The position numbers were made by a program, and so were the translations under genes. DNA of 64,000 bases. It comes from Lachnospiraceae oral taxon 107 str. F0167 (GTDB lineage: Bacteria; Bacillota; Clostridia; Lachnospirales; Lachnospiraceae). The notes beneath the pieces are model-generated. The model saw nothing but the letters and a program-made list of their open reading frames with translations, had not been told where the DNA came from and searched no databases. This document shows, piece after piece, positions 9,593 through 17,680 of the stretch. Each line of letters starts with the position of its first letter. Positions within the stretch are counted from its first letter, which is position 1. The DNA is taken from the NCBI GenBank assembly GCA_000209465.1, contig GL890599.1, forward strand, positions 1 through 64,000. The letters are read 5' to 3'.

Positions 9593-10324
9593 TTATGCAT
9601 TTACAATTATTTTATCCATAATCTCCCCAATAGGAGCATTTATAAACAGCTCGGCATTTACAGCTCTTCCCGTATCGGACTTGTTGATTACTACAAGATG
9701 TTTTCCCCTAAAATAATCTATAAAACCTGCTGCCGGATATACCACCAAAGATGTTCCTCCAATAATAAGCGTATCTGCTGATGATATAGCTTTTACAGCC
9801 CCTTCAATAGTAAATGAATCAAGTCCCTCCTCATAAAGTACCACATCGGGTTTTATTTTTCCTCCACATTCACAAATGGGAATTCCCACGCTTTCTTTCA
9901 CAAATTTCGCATCATAGAACTTATGACATTTCATACAATAGTTTCTATGTATGCTTCCATGCAGTTCATATACCGTTTTACTGCCGGCAGCCTGATGAAG
10001 TCCGTCTATATTCTGAGTCACCACCGCTTTTAATCTTCCCGCCTTTTCAAGTTCTGCAAGCTTAATATGAGCCGCATTCGGTTTCGCATCAAGACAGATC
10101 ATTTTCTCCTTATAAAATTCATAGAAAACTTCGGGGTATCTCATAAAAAAGCTGTGACTTACTATCTGCTCAGGTGAATACTTATATTCTTGATGATAAA
10201 GTCCGTCTGCACTTCTAAAATCAGGTATACCGCTTTCTGTAGACACTCCTGCACCGCCAAAAAACACAATATTTTTGCTGTCATCTATAATTTTTTGTAG
10301 TTCATCTGTTTCCCTTTCATACAT
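9593..10324 (-). CDS. cobB: Sir2-type NAD-dependent protein deacylase
   Basis: This 243-residue sirtuin removes acyl groups from lysine using NAD. Motifs visible in order are the NAD-binding GAGVSTESGIPDFRS (about 24-38), TQNIDGLHQAAGS, and ELHGSI with the catalytic histidine. A zinc site is formed by CMKC and CECGGK, followed by PDVVLYEE and GGTSLVVYP. The length and single zinc finger fit the small bacterial CobB type. It is the first gene of a two-gene unit with the WYL regulator. Confidence 0.95.
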   Translation of the reverse strand: MYERETDELQKIIDDSKNIVFFGGAGVSTESGIPDFRSADGLYHQEYKYSPEQIVSHSFFMRYPEVFYEFYKEKMICLDAKPNAAHIKLAELEKAGRLKAVVTQNIDGLHQAAGSKTVYELHGSIHRNYCMKCHKFYDAKFVKESVGIPICECGGKIKPDVVLYEEGLDSFTIEGAVKAISSADTLIIGGTSLVVYPAAGFIDYFRGKHLVVINKSDTGRAVNAELFINAPIGEIMDKIIVNA

Positions 10325-10530
10325 ATGAATACCCCTTTCTTTAAATATACATTTATTATCTGATGATATTTTAATACAGTTTTCATAATCTTTAAAGTCT
10401 TTAAAATTTGGCGGGAATGTTATATTACATAGCTCTGCTTACAGCTCAATATTTATGACAATTAAATTCTTCAAGCTTATAAGGATTTTTTAGTAATCAC
10501 TTTTCGGTGAATATTTTGTAGCTGATGATT

Positions 10531-10557
10531 TATGGTATATAAATTTATTATACCATA
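10531..10557. promoter_or_regulatory. Inverted repeat TATGGTATA-N9-TATACCATA
   Basis: Perfect 9-base arms (10531-10539 and 10549-10557) surround an AT-only spacer. They lie in the 490-base region between the sirtuin and the lipoprotein gene. It may be an operator or a weak hairpin. No T-run follows. Confidence 0.45.
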
Positions 10558-10621
10558 AGGTATTATCTAAATAGTGCATATATTCTAAAGTTTATTTATT
10601 ATATTTTTGTATATTATCTTC

Positions 10622-10673
10622 TTATCTATTGAATACTTTTTGCTTTCTCCACGGAAAAGTATTCAATTGATAA
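10622..10673. repeat. Long hairpin, 19-base arms with one mismatch
   Basis: TTATCTATTGAATACTTTT (10622-10640) faces AAAAGTATTCAATTGATAA (10655-10673) across a 14-base loop. Only one position does not pair. It lies about 140 bases upstream of the lipoprotein gene at 10816. It may be a leader RNA structure, an operator or a remnant of a small mobile element. The surrounding region (10325-10815) has no other gene that I can support. Confidence 0.55.
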
Positions 10674-10815
10674 TATATTTTAAAAATCACATGCTGTAGT
10701 ATATGGGTAAATAAATAGATTGTTATCCGGCAATAAATAAAAGAAAGGAGATATTGTTAAAAACCGGAACACTATTTTAGAACTTAAAAATTTATTATAT
10801 TAAGGAGAAAGTAAA

Positions 10816-11535
10816 ATGAAAAAAATTATTTCGATTCTTATTGTTATGATGCTGTCTTTATCAATTATAGCATGTGGCGGATCCGGCAGAGCGGATGATG
10901 CCCTATCAGGAAAGTATATCGCGGTAACAGGTACTTCCTTTGGAACAACACTCTCAGGCAGCGAAATGGAAGGCTTTACACTGGAACTAAAAAGTAAAGG
11001 TAAGGCAACAATAACCATAGATGACGAAACCATTAATGGAAAGTGGGTTAATGATGACGATACTGTCACAATTACAGTTGAAAAAACAGATATCGTAGGA
11101 GAACTGGGGGAAGATACCATAATTTTCAAAGATTTTTTAAAGGAGGAAGTCGGAGTTTCATTGGATATAACCTTTGCCAAGGAAGGAACAGATGCTGCAA
11201 AACCTGAAAATTTCCTTCCTGAAGAAGAAAAGGCATTGCTCGGTGACTGGGTTGGTGCCTCAGTAACCGATGTAATGGGTGATGATGCTTCAAGTGAGGT
11301 ATCTCCAAGTGCAATTACAGCCACTCTAAATCCGGATCACAGCTCTATTATAAGCTTTGACGGCACAGAAATTGCAACACCTCAGTGGAGCTATATTTCC
11401 GAGACTGTTTTATTTGAAGGTGATGTTGCCGACGGTGCAAGCCTTTATGGTGAATACAAGGACGACCAATTTATAATCACTTACACCGGAAATGATTTTT
11501 ATTATAACTTTACAATGGAAAGTGCTGCGAAGTAA
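10816..11535 (+). CDS. Putative lipoprotein, unknown function
   Basis: This 239-residue protein begins with a lipoprotein signal, a hydrophobic stretch ending in SLSIIACGGSG, with the lipobox cysteine at about residue 20. The mature part is acidic and beta-rich. It may contain two similar halves (about 30-115 and 130-235), each with a GKW/GDWVG-type opening and a closing DxxxxTYTGN- or VTITVEKTD-like strand, which resembles small lipocalin-like calycin domains in Firmicutes. That similarity is an impression only. The start at 10816 has an AAGGAGAAAG site. It precedes the AraC/iron-uptake genes by 110 bases, but a separate promoter lies between them. Confidence 0.8.
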   Translation: MKKIISILIVMMLSLSIIACGGSGRADDALSGKYIAVTGTSFGTTLSGSEMEGFTLELKSKGKATITIDDETINGKWVNDDDTVTITVEKTDIVGELGEDTIIFKDFLKEEVGVSLDITFAKEGTDAAKPENFLPEEEKALLGDWVGASVTDVMGDDASSEVSPSAITATLNPDHSSIISFDGTEIATPQWSYISETVLFEGDVADGASLYGEYKDDQFIITYTGNDFYYNFTMESAAK

Positions 11536-11552
11536 ATATAAATTCTCATGCA

Positions 11553-11581
11553 TTGAAATAGACAATAAAAAATGATAAAAT
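11553..11581 (+). promoter_or_regulatory. Promoter of the AraC regulator gene
   Basis: TTGAAA (11553-11558) and TAAAAT (11576-11581) are separated by 17 bases. The predicted start of transcription falls in or next to the GTTAG-N6-CTAAC inverted repeat, which would allow repression. Inferred. Confidence 0.6.
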
Positions 11582-11585
11582 CCTA

Positions 11586-11601
11586 GTTAGTTTATGCTAA
11601 C
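11586..11601. promoter_or_regulatory. Inverted repeat GTTAG-N6-CTAAC, candidate operator
   Basis: GTTAG (11586-11590) and CTAAC (11597-11601) lie just downstream of the -10 box of the araC-type gene. The half-site recalls iron-dependent repressor boxes of the DtxR/IdeR type. However, the spacing (6 bases) differs from the classical one, so the regulator is unknown. Confidence 0.4.
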
Positions 11602-11604
11602 CAT

Positions 11605-11621
11605 TATAGCTTCAAGCTATA
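11605..11621. promoter_or_regulatory. 17-base palindrome TATAGCTT-C-AAGCTATA
   Basis: A perfect palindrome with a one-base centre lies between the GTTAG/CTAAC repeat and the AraC start codon. Its position in the 5' untranslated region suggests an operator for autoregulation. It could equally be an RNA hairpin. Confidence 0.45.
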
Positions 11622-11645
11622 TTACTTTTGAACGGAGATTTGTCT

Positions 11646-12458
11646 ATGAGCATGGATTTAAAACAAATTATGGATGAATATGCACAGTTGCCCTTTTCCT
11701 TAGGCCCGGTTCGCTGTATTTGTACACCACCGGGCCATATTGTTGATGGTTATCGTACTTATCTGTCAGCGTTTATTATTCCTTTTCAGGGAAATGCCCA
11801 ATTGTGTATGAGTGAAAACAGTTATGAACTTCAATCGGGAAAGGTTATTCACGGGTGTCCGGGTAAGTGGCTGACCGCCAAAAACAAAGAAAATTCACCT
11901 TTTAAATTCTTTACACTTTACTATAAATATGGTGGACATGATTCAAGCTATATGCACTGTCCTTACGAACTTAAAATTAATTTTACACCTAAACTTTTTT
12001 CTCTATTACAACAATTAGCAAATTTCTGGAAAACACCTGATACAAAATTGTCATTGGAAATGAAGACCCTGTCCTATTCGGCACTTTCGGAAATATTTTT
12101 ATGTGCAAAGAGTATGGAAAAAATTGATAATCATAGTGTCATAGAGGATGCAAAAAAATATATTGAACATCATTATATGCAACCCCAAACATTATCCGAT
12201 CTTGGGCATAAATACAATATGAGCGGAAAATATTTTTCCGAAATATTTAAAAAATATACAGGAATTGCTCCAATCGACTATTTGATTTCCTGTAGATTAA
12301 AACAATCCAGGAGATTACTTGAAAACACAGAATGCAGTATAAAGGAAATAGGAAAAAGCGTCGGCTATGAAGATCCTCTTTATTTCAGCAGACAGTTTAG
12401 CAGACATTATGGTATTTCTCCAAGTAAATTCCGACAAAAATCTATAATAATTATGTAA
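11646..12458 (+). CDS. AraC-family transcriptional regulator, probable activator of the iron-uptake operon
   Basis: This 270-residue protein has a C-terminal AraC DNA-binding domain (about 170-265). The first helix-turn-helix is LSDLGHKYNMSGKYFSEIFK; the second is IKEIGKSVGYEDPLYFSRQF followed by GISPSKFRQ. The N-terminal half is a ligand-sensing region with no recognised pocket motif. I chose ATG 11646 over the upstream TTG at 11628 because GGAG lies 8 bases before it. AraC proteins next to siderophore importers (for example Btr/YbbB-type) activate them when the siderophore is present. The same role is inferred here from the directly following importer genes. Confidence 0.92.
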   Translation: MSMDLKQIMDEYAQLPFSLGPVRCICTPPGHIVDGYRTYLSAFIIPFQGNAQLCMSENSYELQSGKVIHGCPGKWLTAKNKENSPFKFFTLYYKYGGHDSSYMHCPYELKINFTPKLFSLLQQLANFWKTPDTKLSLEMKTLSYSALSEIFLCAKSMEKIDNHSVIEDAKKYIEHHYMQPQTLSDLGHKYNMSGKYFSEIFKKYTGIAPIDYLISCRLKQSRRLLENTECSIKEIGKSVGYEDPLYFSRQFSRHYGISPSKFRQKSIIIM

Positions 12459-12574
12459 CAGGAAATCCTCCATATTATTTTTAGGAAATATGCGATTTAT
12501 TATATTGTTTTTTTTGATATATTTTTATTTAAAAAATGATATAGATGATTATTTTACTTTGGATTGGAGGAACT

Positions 12575-13579
12575 ATGAAGAAAGTTTTATGTTTTTTGTT
12601 TTCATTTATATTAATCACAACACTTTTATACGCCTGTGCAAGTAATTCTACTAAAGAAAGTGTTAATGATACTACAGAAAGTGTAACTACACAAACAAGT
12701 GAAGCCGGTACTTCTGCTTCTATTGCCGAATCTAAAGCTAACACATCATGGCCAAGAACTATAACAGATGCCACCGGACATGAGGTTATTTTAGAAGCTG
12801 AACCCAAACGAATTTCTATGCTGCATACATATCCTTTAGAATATTTTCTTGCCCTAGGTGTAAAACCTACTGCAACAGCACATTTCAATCAATTGGGAGA
12901 AGCTTCTGCTTTAAGCGAATCCGAGCTGTACAGTCCTTATGCAAAAGATCTTGATATGATTGACCTTGGTAGTGCATTGGAGATTAATTTGGAGGCTGTT
13001 CTTGAATCTAAGCCTGACCTGATAGTAACTTTTGCAGGACAGAAAGGAATTGATACTATATATGACCAACTGGTCGAAATTGCTCCGGTAATACTTATTG
13101 ACTATAAAGCAAGCTGGCAGGATCAACTAAAGTTTATAGCGGAATTCTTAGGTAAGGAAAATGAGGTAGACAATATCGTATCAGAGGTTGAAGGTAAGAT
13201 AGCTGATGCTAATAAAGTTATTGAAAAAAATCCGGAAAGAACTTTTGCTATATTCCGTACAGACGGAAAAAGTTTTATTGCTCTTGGAGGAGCAGCTTAT
13301 TATAATACATTCAAACTTACAAAACCCGAAAATTTCCCGGCTGAAAGTATGTCTCTTGAGGCCGTTGCAGATATGAATCCCTATTATATAGTATTTCAGC
13401 ATAATCAAAAATCCGCTTCCGCTTTTGTAGAGAGTATGCAATCATCACCGGTATGGAATTCACTCGATGCTGTACAAAATAATCGTGTATATTATTTTGA
13501 TGAAAATATGAATACTTTCGGACCGTTAACAATGAGCCTTGCGGCACAAAAGCTGACAGAAATATATAATAAGCAATAA
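12575..13579 (+). CDS. Iron-siderophore ABC transporter substrate-binding lipoprotein
   Basis: This 334-residue protein has a lipoprotein signal with lipobox LLYAC (cysteine near 22) and a Ser/Thr-rich linker. A FepB/FhuD-type periplasmic-binding fold follows. Typical markers are ITDATGHEVILEAEPKRI, LGVKPTAT, IDLGSALEINLEAVLESKPD and the closing RVYYFDENMNTFGPLTMSLA. Start ATG 12575 follows TTGGAGG. It delivers ferric siderophore (or haem-like iron complexes) to the two FecCD permeases encoded downstream. The exact ligand cannot be told from sequence. A hairpin after the gene may reduce readthrough so that the binding protein is made in excess. Confidence 0.94.
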   Translation: MKKVLCFLFSFILITTLLYACASNSTKESVNDTTESVTTQTSEAGTSASIAESKANTSWPRTITDATGHEVILEAEPKRISMLHTYPLEYFLALGVKPTATAHFNQLGEASALSESELYSPYAKDLDMIDLGSALEINLEAVLESKPDLIVTFAGQKGIDTIYDQLVEIAPVILIDYKASWQDQLKFIAEFLGKENEVDNIVSEVEGKIADANKVIEKNPERTFAIFRTDGKSFIALGGAAYYNTFKLTKPENFPAESMSLEAVADMNPYYIVFQHNQKSASAFVESMQSSPVWNSLDAVQNNRVYYFDENMNTFGPLTMSLAAQKLTEIYNKQ

Positions 13580-13600
13580 TAGCTTTAATCAATATTGTGG

Positions 13601-13624
13601 GAAGGGCAGATACACCTGCCCTTC
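13601..13624 (+). terminator. Hairpin inside the iron-uptake operon, possible partial terminator
   Basis: GAAGGGCAG (13601-13609) pairs perfectly with CTGCCCTTC (13616-13624) across a six-base loop. No long T-run follows. It sits between the binding-protein gene and the first permease. In ABC operons such stems often stabilise the upstream mRNA or attenuate downstream expression. Confidence 0.6.
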
Positions 13625-13668
13625 TTGCAATTTGTATTTATATTTTACATCAGGAAATTGGAGCCCAC

Positions 13669-14691
13669 ATGTTTAAGAATTATAAAAAAGACCATATAAA
13701 AGTACAATCCTACAGGATATACTTAATTTTTATTGTTTTTGTACTATTACTTTTTATTTCTGTATTTTCTATAAGCTGCGGTGTTTCTGAAATATCTTTT
13801 TCAACTACACTTGATGCTTTTTTTAATTTTAATCCTTCCAATAAGGATCATTTGATAATTTTAAGTATTCGACTGCCACGTGTTATTGCAGCTATACTTA
13901 TCGGTTCATCTCTTGCTATATCAGGTGCAATAATGCAGGGTATTACAAGGAATTCTCTGGCAGACTCCGGACTTATGGGGATAAATTCAGGTGCAGGGTT
14001 TGCTTTGGCACTTTGCTTTGTTTTTTTTCCTTCAATCTCATATCTTCAGACTGTTCTTATTTGTTTTATCGGTGCAACAATGGGGGCATTTATGGTTATG
14101 GGTATTTCTTCACTTCAATTTGGTGGTAATTCTTCTACTCACCTTGTATTGGCAGGAGCTGCCGTAAGTATGCTTCTTACAGCATTAAGCCAGGGACTTT
14201 CACTTTATTTTGATATTTCAAAAGATATTATGTTTTGGGCTGTTGGAGGAGTTTGTGCCGCTTCAAATGAGCAGGTTCTTATTATGTTACCTTTTATACT
14301 GCCTGCAACAATGCTTGCCATGCTTTTATCAAAACATATTTCCATATTAAGTCTTGGAGAAGAGGCTGCTAAAGGTTTGGGTGCAAATACAAATCTTATC
14401 CATATTTTGAGCTCTGTTACCGTGGTAGTACTTGCCGGAATTTCAGTATCGGTTGTAGGAAATGTAGGATTTATCGGCTTAATAATCCCTCATATTGCCA
14501 TGTTTTTTGTAGGGGCTGATTACAAATGGATTATACCTATCGGGGCTTTGCTTGGAAGCCTCTTGATGGTTATTGCAGATTTAATGGCTCGCACTATAAA
14601 ACCGCCTGCCGAAACACCTATAGGCGCATTGATAGCAGTAATAGGTGTTCCAATATTTTTGTACTTATCACGCAAACAGGAAAGAAGGTAG
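13669..14691 (+). CDS. FecCD-family iron ABC transporter permease (first)
   Basis: This 340-residue membrane protein has about nine to ten hydrophobic segments. Family motifs are RLPRVIAAILIGSSLAISGA, GITRNSLADSGLMGINSGAG, GAAVSMLLTALSQ and GFIGLIIPHIAMFFVG, with PAETPIGALIAVIGVPIF at the end. I chose ATG 13669, which follows TTGGAGCC, over upstream alternative starts that would add a non-family extension. It forms the membrane channel with the next gene product; the two stop and start within three bases, so translation is probably coupled. Confidence 0.94.
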   Translation: MFKNYKKDHIKVQSYRIYLIFIVFVLLLFISVFSISCGVSEISFSTTLDAFFNFNPSNKDHLIILSIRLPRVIAAILIGSSLAISGAIMQGITRNSLADSGLMGINSGAGFALALCFVFFPSISYLQTVLICFIGATMGAFMVMGISSLQFGGNSSTHLVLAGAAVSMLLTALSQGLSLYFDISKDIMFWAVGGVCAASNEQVLIMLPFILPATMLAMLLSKHISILSLGEEAAKGLGANTNLIHILSSVTVVVLAGISVSVVGNVGFIGLIIPHIAMFFVGADYKWIIPIGALLGSLLMVIADLMARTIKPPAETPIGALIAVIGVPIFLYLSRKQERR

Positions 14692-14693
14692 TA

Positions 14694-15734
14694 ATGACAT
14701 CTGAAATAATAATTAAATATAAAAAATATATTTATTATAGAAATATATCTATAATTATTGTCACATCCGCTTTAATGATTATTTGCTTTTTAATCAGTTT
14801 AAACACAGGTTATTCAAAACTTTCAGTAAGGGAAATATTTTATATAATGCTTGGCAAAGGAAGCCAAAATCAAAAACTTATACTGTTTCAATACAGACTA
14901 CCACGAATCATTATATCTGCTCTTATAGGAGCAGGACTTTCTCTTTCAGGATGTATTATTCAGGGAATATCCGGAAATCCATTATCCGATCCCGGGCTTT
15001 TAGGAATAAACTCCGGTGCAGGACTTATGGTTATATTATATGCTTTATTGTCAGGTGTAAGTGGAACTTTCTCTATTTTCCTACTTCCATTTTTAGCACT
15101 GGTCGGTGCCGGAGTTGCTGCAATTACAGTATACTTGTTGGCATATAAAAAGCATGAAGGAATATCAAATTCAAGATTAATTTTAACGGGTATAGCCGTT
15201 CAATCAGGACTTTTTGCCTTGACAGTATTATTAATAGTAACTTTAGATGATATGAAGTTCAGTATTGTTGCAGGATGGCAGGCCGGGCAAATTTGGGGTG
15301 CAAATTGGAGTTATGTTTTGGTACTTCTGTTATGGATGTCTATACTTATACCATTTGTTATATTAAAATCTAAAACCCTGGATATATTAATTATAGGTGA
15401 TGAAATTGCAACTTCCTTGGGTGTAAATGTAGAAAAAGAAAGACGTAAATTACTTGCAGTTTCTGTCATGCTTTCTGCCTGCTGTGTGGCTGTGGGTGGA
15501 AATATAAGTTTTGTAGGTTTGATTTCACCACATTTGTCAAGAAGATTGGTAGGTTCAAAAAATCATATATTATTACCTGTCTCTGTGCTTATCGGAGCTG
15601 TTTTGGTTTGTATGGCAGATACAATAGGTAGAACTGTTATACAGCCTTCATCAATACCTACAGGAATCATGGTTGCAATTATAGGTGCTCCATATTTTAT
15701 CTACTTATTAACAAGAAAAAATATTTCGTCATAG
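14694..15734 (+). CDS. FecCD-family iron ABC transporter permease (second)
   Basis: This 346-residue paralogue of the preceding permease shows RLPRIIISALIGAGLSLSGC, GISGNPLSDPGLLGINSGAG, and GGNISFVGLISPHLSRRLVG. It ends with QPSSIPTGIMVAIIGAPYFIY. ATG 14694 follows AGAAGG two bases after the previous stop codon. A longer open frame runs upstream inside the first permease, but it lacks family sequence and was not used. It pairs with the first permease as a heterodimeric channel. Confidence 0.94.
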   Translation: MTSEIIIKYKKYIYYRNISIIIVTSALMIICFLISLNTGYSKLSVREIFYIMLGKGSQNQKLILFQYRLPRIIISALIGAGLSLSGCIIQGISGNPLSDPGLLGINSGAGLMVILYALLSGVSGTFSIFLLPFLALVGAGVAAITVYLLAYKKHEGISNSRLILTGIAVQSGLFALTVLLIVTLDDMKFSIVAGWQAGQIWGANWSYVLVLLLWMSILIPFVILKSKTLDILIIGDEIATSLGVNVEKERRKLLAVSVMLSACCVAVGGNISFVGLISPHLSRRLVGSKNHILLPVSVLIGAVLVCMADTIGRTVIQPSSIPTGIMVAIIGAPYFIYLLTRKNISS

Positions 15735-15743
15735 GAGATTAAA

Positions 15744-16532
15744 ATGAATAGATTATCAGCAAACAATCTTACCATTGCCTATGACAAAAATATAATAATT
15801 AATAATTTGGAGATAGATATTCCCGAAGGAAAAATTACATCCATTATAGGTCCAAACGGTTGTGGAAAATCAACTCTTTTAAAGGCTGTCGGTAGAATCC
15901 TTAAACCGGAAAGAGGATCTGTCTATCTGGATGGAATAGATATTTATACTTTAAATACAAAAGAAGTAGCCAAAAAGATGTCCATTTTACCGCAATCCCC
16001 AAAGGCTCCTTCAGGTATAACTGTAGGTGAATTGGTTTCCTATGGGCGTTTCCCTCATCAGCACGGTTTAAAAAAACTTACAGTTGAAGATAAAAAAATA
16101 ATACAGTGGGCAATGGATATTACAAAGCTTTCAGAATATGAAGTTACTTTGGTTGACAATCTTTCAGGCGGGCAAAGACAACGTGTATGGATAGCTATGG
16201 CACTTGCACAGCAAACAGATATTATATTATTAGATGAACCCACAACCTATCTGGATCTTGCATATCAGCTTGAAATCTTGGAACTTCTCTATCGTCTTAA
16301 TAAAGAACAGGGCTGTACAATTGCAATGGTACTACATGATCTAAATCTGGCATCAAGGTTTTCAGACTATATTATTGCAATGCGTTCGGGGAAAATCATT
16401 GAATACGGTACTCCTGATGAGGTTATATGCGAAGATGTGTTAAAAAAGACATTTAATATAAATGCTGATATTATAAAAGATTCCACGAGTAAAAAACCTA
16501 TATGTATATCCTATGATCTGATTCGGGAATAA
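15744..16532 (+). CDS. Iron-siderophore ABC transporter ATP-binding protein
   Basis: This 262-residue FepC/FhuC-type ATPase energises the importer from the cytoplasmic side. It has Walker A GPNGCGKST (about 33-41), a Q-loop around LPQSPKAPSG, signature LSGGQRQRVWIAMALAQ, Walker B IILLDEPTTYLD and the switch histidine in VLHDLNLASRFSDYI. The start follows AGGAGATTAAA, 9 bases after the second permease. The stop codon at 16532 lies one base before the 3' end of a convergent tRNA-Arg gene. Confidence 0.96.
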   Translation: MNRLSANNLTIAYDKNIIINNLEIDIPEGKITSIIGPNGCGKSTLLKAVGRILKPERGSVYLDGIDIYTLNTKEVAKKMSILPQSPKAPSGITVGELVSYGRFPHQHGLKKLTVEDKKIIQWAMDITKLSEYEVTLVDNLSGGQRQRVWIAMALAQQTDIILLDEPTTYLDLAYQLEILELLYRLNKEQGCTIAMVLHDLNLASRFSDYIIAMRSGKIIEYGTPDEVICEDVLKKTFNINADIIKDSTSKKPICISYDLIRE

Positions 16533-16533
16533 A

Positions 16534-16605
16534 TGTTCTCTGCGGGAATCGAACCCACAATTACAGCTTAGGAGGCTATCGTTATATCCATTTAACTAAG
16601 AGAAC
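16534..16605 (-). tRNA. tRNA-Arg, anticodon CCT
   Basis: On the minus strand the acceptor GTTCTCT pairs with AGAGAAC, with discriminator A. The anticodon loop CTCCTAA gives CCT (reads AGG). The T loop GGTTCGATTCC is present. CCA is not encoded. The gene is 72 bases long and converges on the iron-ABC ATPase gene with almost no space, so the ATPase mRNA probably runs through it in antisense. Confidence 0.95.
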
Positions 16606-16751
16606 TTGTGTTGATTATAACAAAAGGAGTATACAACAAATACTTTCTTCTTTCAAGCTGTTTTTAGGTCTTGATGCGAATATACAATATCTGTGTTTTT
16701 AAACCCTGACTTTTCTATTGATTTTAAGTTTTTCCACAAAGTTTTTTACAG

Positions 16752-16775
16752 AATCTGTATCCTAGGATACGGATT
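16752..16775. promoter_or_regulatory. 24-base near-perfect palindrome upstream of the RIC gene
   Basis: AATCTGTATCCT faces AGGATACGGATT, with only one T/G position unpaired. The core GTATCCTAGGATAC is a perfect 14-base palindrome. It lies about 135 bases upstream of the Fe-S repair gene in a 305-base gap that has no other feature. It is probably a binding site for a dimeric regulator, which I cannot name. Confidence 0.55.
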
Positions 16776-16910
16776 TTAAAATATAATAAATGTATAATTT
16801 ACATAAAGATATATATGGCGAAAACAATTTATATTCTCCGGTATATTCTTATTTATAAGTAATTATTTTAATAACAATATGTGTAAAACATTATCAATAA
16901 GGAGGTATAT

Positions 16911-17606
16911 ATGATTACATCAAAAATGACATTGGCAGAAGTTGTTAAACAATATCCGCAAACTATTCCATACTTAAATGATTTGCATTTGGACTATTGC
17001 TGTGGAGGACATTTACCTATGGATGAGTCACTTACCGACGGCAGTGTTGATCTCCCCACAATACTGAAAGATTTAAACCGCATTGTGGAAGAAAAAGTGT
17101 CGGAAAGCGGTGGAAGTTCTGCAACTATTGAGGATTTCGGAAAGCTCAGTATAAATGAAATGCTCAATGATTTGGAAACGACACATCATGTACAAGAGCG
17201 TGATATGATGGCACAGCTTGAGCAGCTTTTAAATAAAATTTTGATAGTGCATTATCCTCATCATGGCGAGGAACTTGCAAAGATTCACAATCTCTTTGCA
17301 AGAATGAAAGCTGAACTTGAAGAGCATTTTGCCAAGGAAGAGCGACTTGTTTTTCCTCTAATGCGTTCAAATCCACATCCTGATAAAAAAACACTTGCGT
17401 TTATACAAGAACTTGAAGGCGAACATGTGGGTGTCGGCGATATGTTAAAGGAAATGCAAAAACTTACCAATGACTATCAAGTACCTGAAGATGCCTGCCC
17501 TACCTATATGCAGACTTATCGCCTGTTAAAAGATTTTACGGAAGACATTTTTGTACATGTATTTAAAGAAAACAGCATAGTTTTCCCTGAGTATGCCGAG
17601 CAATAA
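16911..17606 (+). CDS. ric: Iron-sulfur cluster repair di-iron protein (RIC / ScdA / YtfE)
   Basis: This 231-residue protein helps restore Fe-S clusters damaged by nitric oxide or oxidants. The N-terminal ScdA_N/DUF542 part carries the diagnostic LDYCCGGH (residues about 25-32). A hemerythrin-like four-helix part follows, with di-iron ligand candidates in HHVQERDMM, VHYPHHGEEL, EEHFAKEERLVFPLM, EGEHVGVG and FVHVFKENSIVFPEY. The length is normal. The start follows AAGGAGGTATAT. It is monocistronic, between a palindrome-bearing upstream region and a bidirectional terminator. The facing DUF438/hemerythrin gene at 5.8 kb has related helices but different partners. Confidence 0.96.
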   Translation: MITSKMTLAEVVKQYPQTIPYLNDLHLDYCCGGHLPMDESLTDGSVDLPTILKDLNRIVEEKVSESGGSSATIEDFGKLSINEMLNDLETTHHVQERDMMAQLEQLLNKILIVHYPHHGEELAKIHNLFARMKAELEEHFAKEERLVFPLMRSNPHPDKKTLAFIQELEGEHVGVGDMLKEMQKLTNDYQVPEDACPTYMQTYRLLKDFTEDIFVHVFKENSIVFPEYAEQ

Positions 17607-17627
17607 ATTATTAAAAACCAATAATTT

Positions 17628-17672
17628 AAAAGGTCTTAGATTCTTGCAAAAAAGCTGAACCTAAGACCTTTT
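17628..17672. terminator. Bidirectional terminator between ric and the alanine symporter gene
   Basis: AAAAGGTCTTAG (17628-17639) pairs perfectly with CTAAGACCTTTT (17661-17672) across a 21-base loop, between convergent genes. Confidence 0.87.
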
Positions 17673-17680
17673 CTTATATA

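Noticed and set aside
10800-11324. Long antisense frame opposite the lipoprotein gene
   Set aside because: Low-complexity Ser/Pro/Thr sequence typical of an antisense shadow; the plus strand has a signal peptide and ribosome binding site.
11586-11601. Classical DtxR/IdeR iron box
   Set aside because: Half-sites are similar but the 6-base spacing does not match the known one-base centre; kept only as a generic inverted repeat.
14526-14693. N-terminal extension of the second FecCD permease
   Set aside because: The extra residues overlap the first permease in another frame and are not family-like; ATG 14694 fits the coupling and the ribosome binding site.
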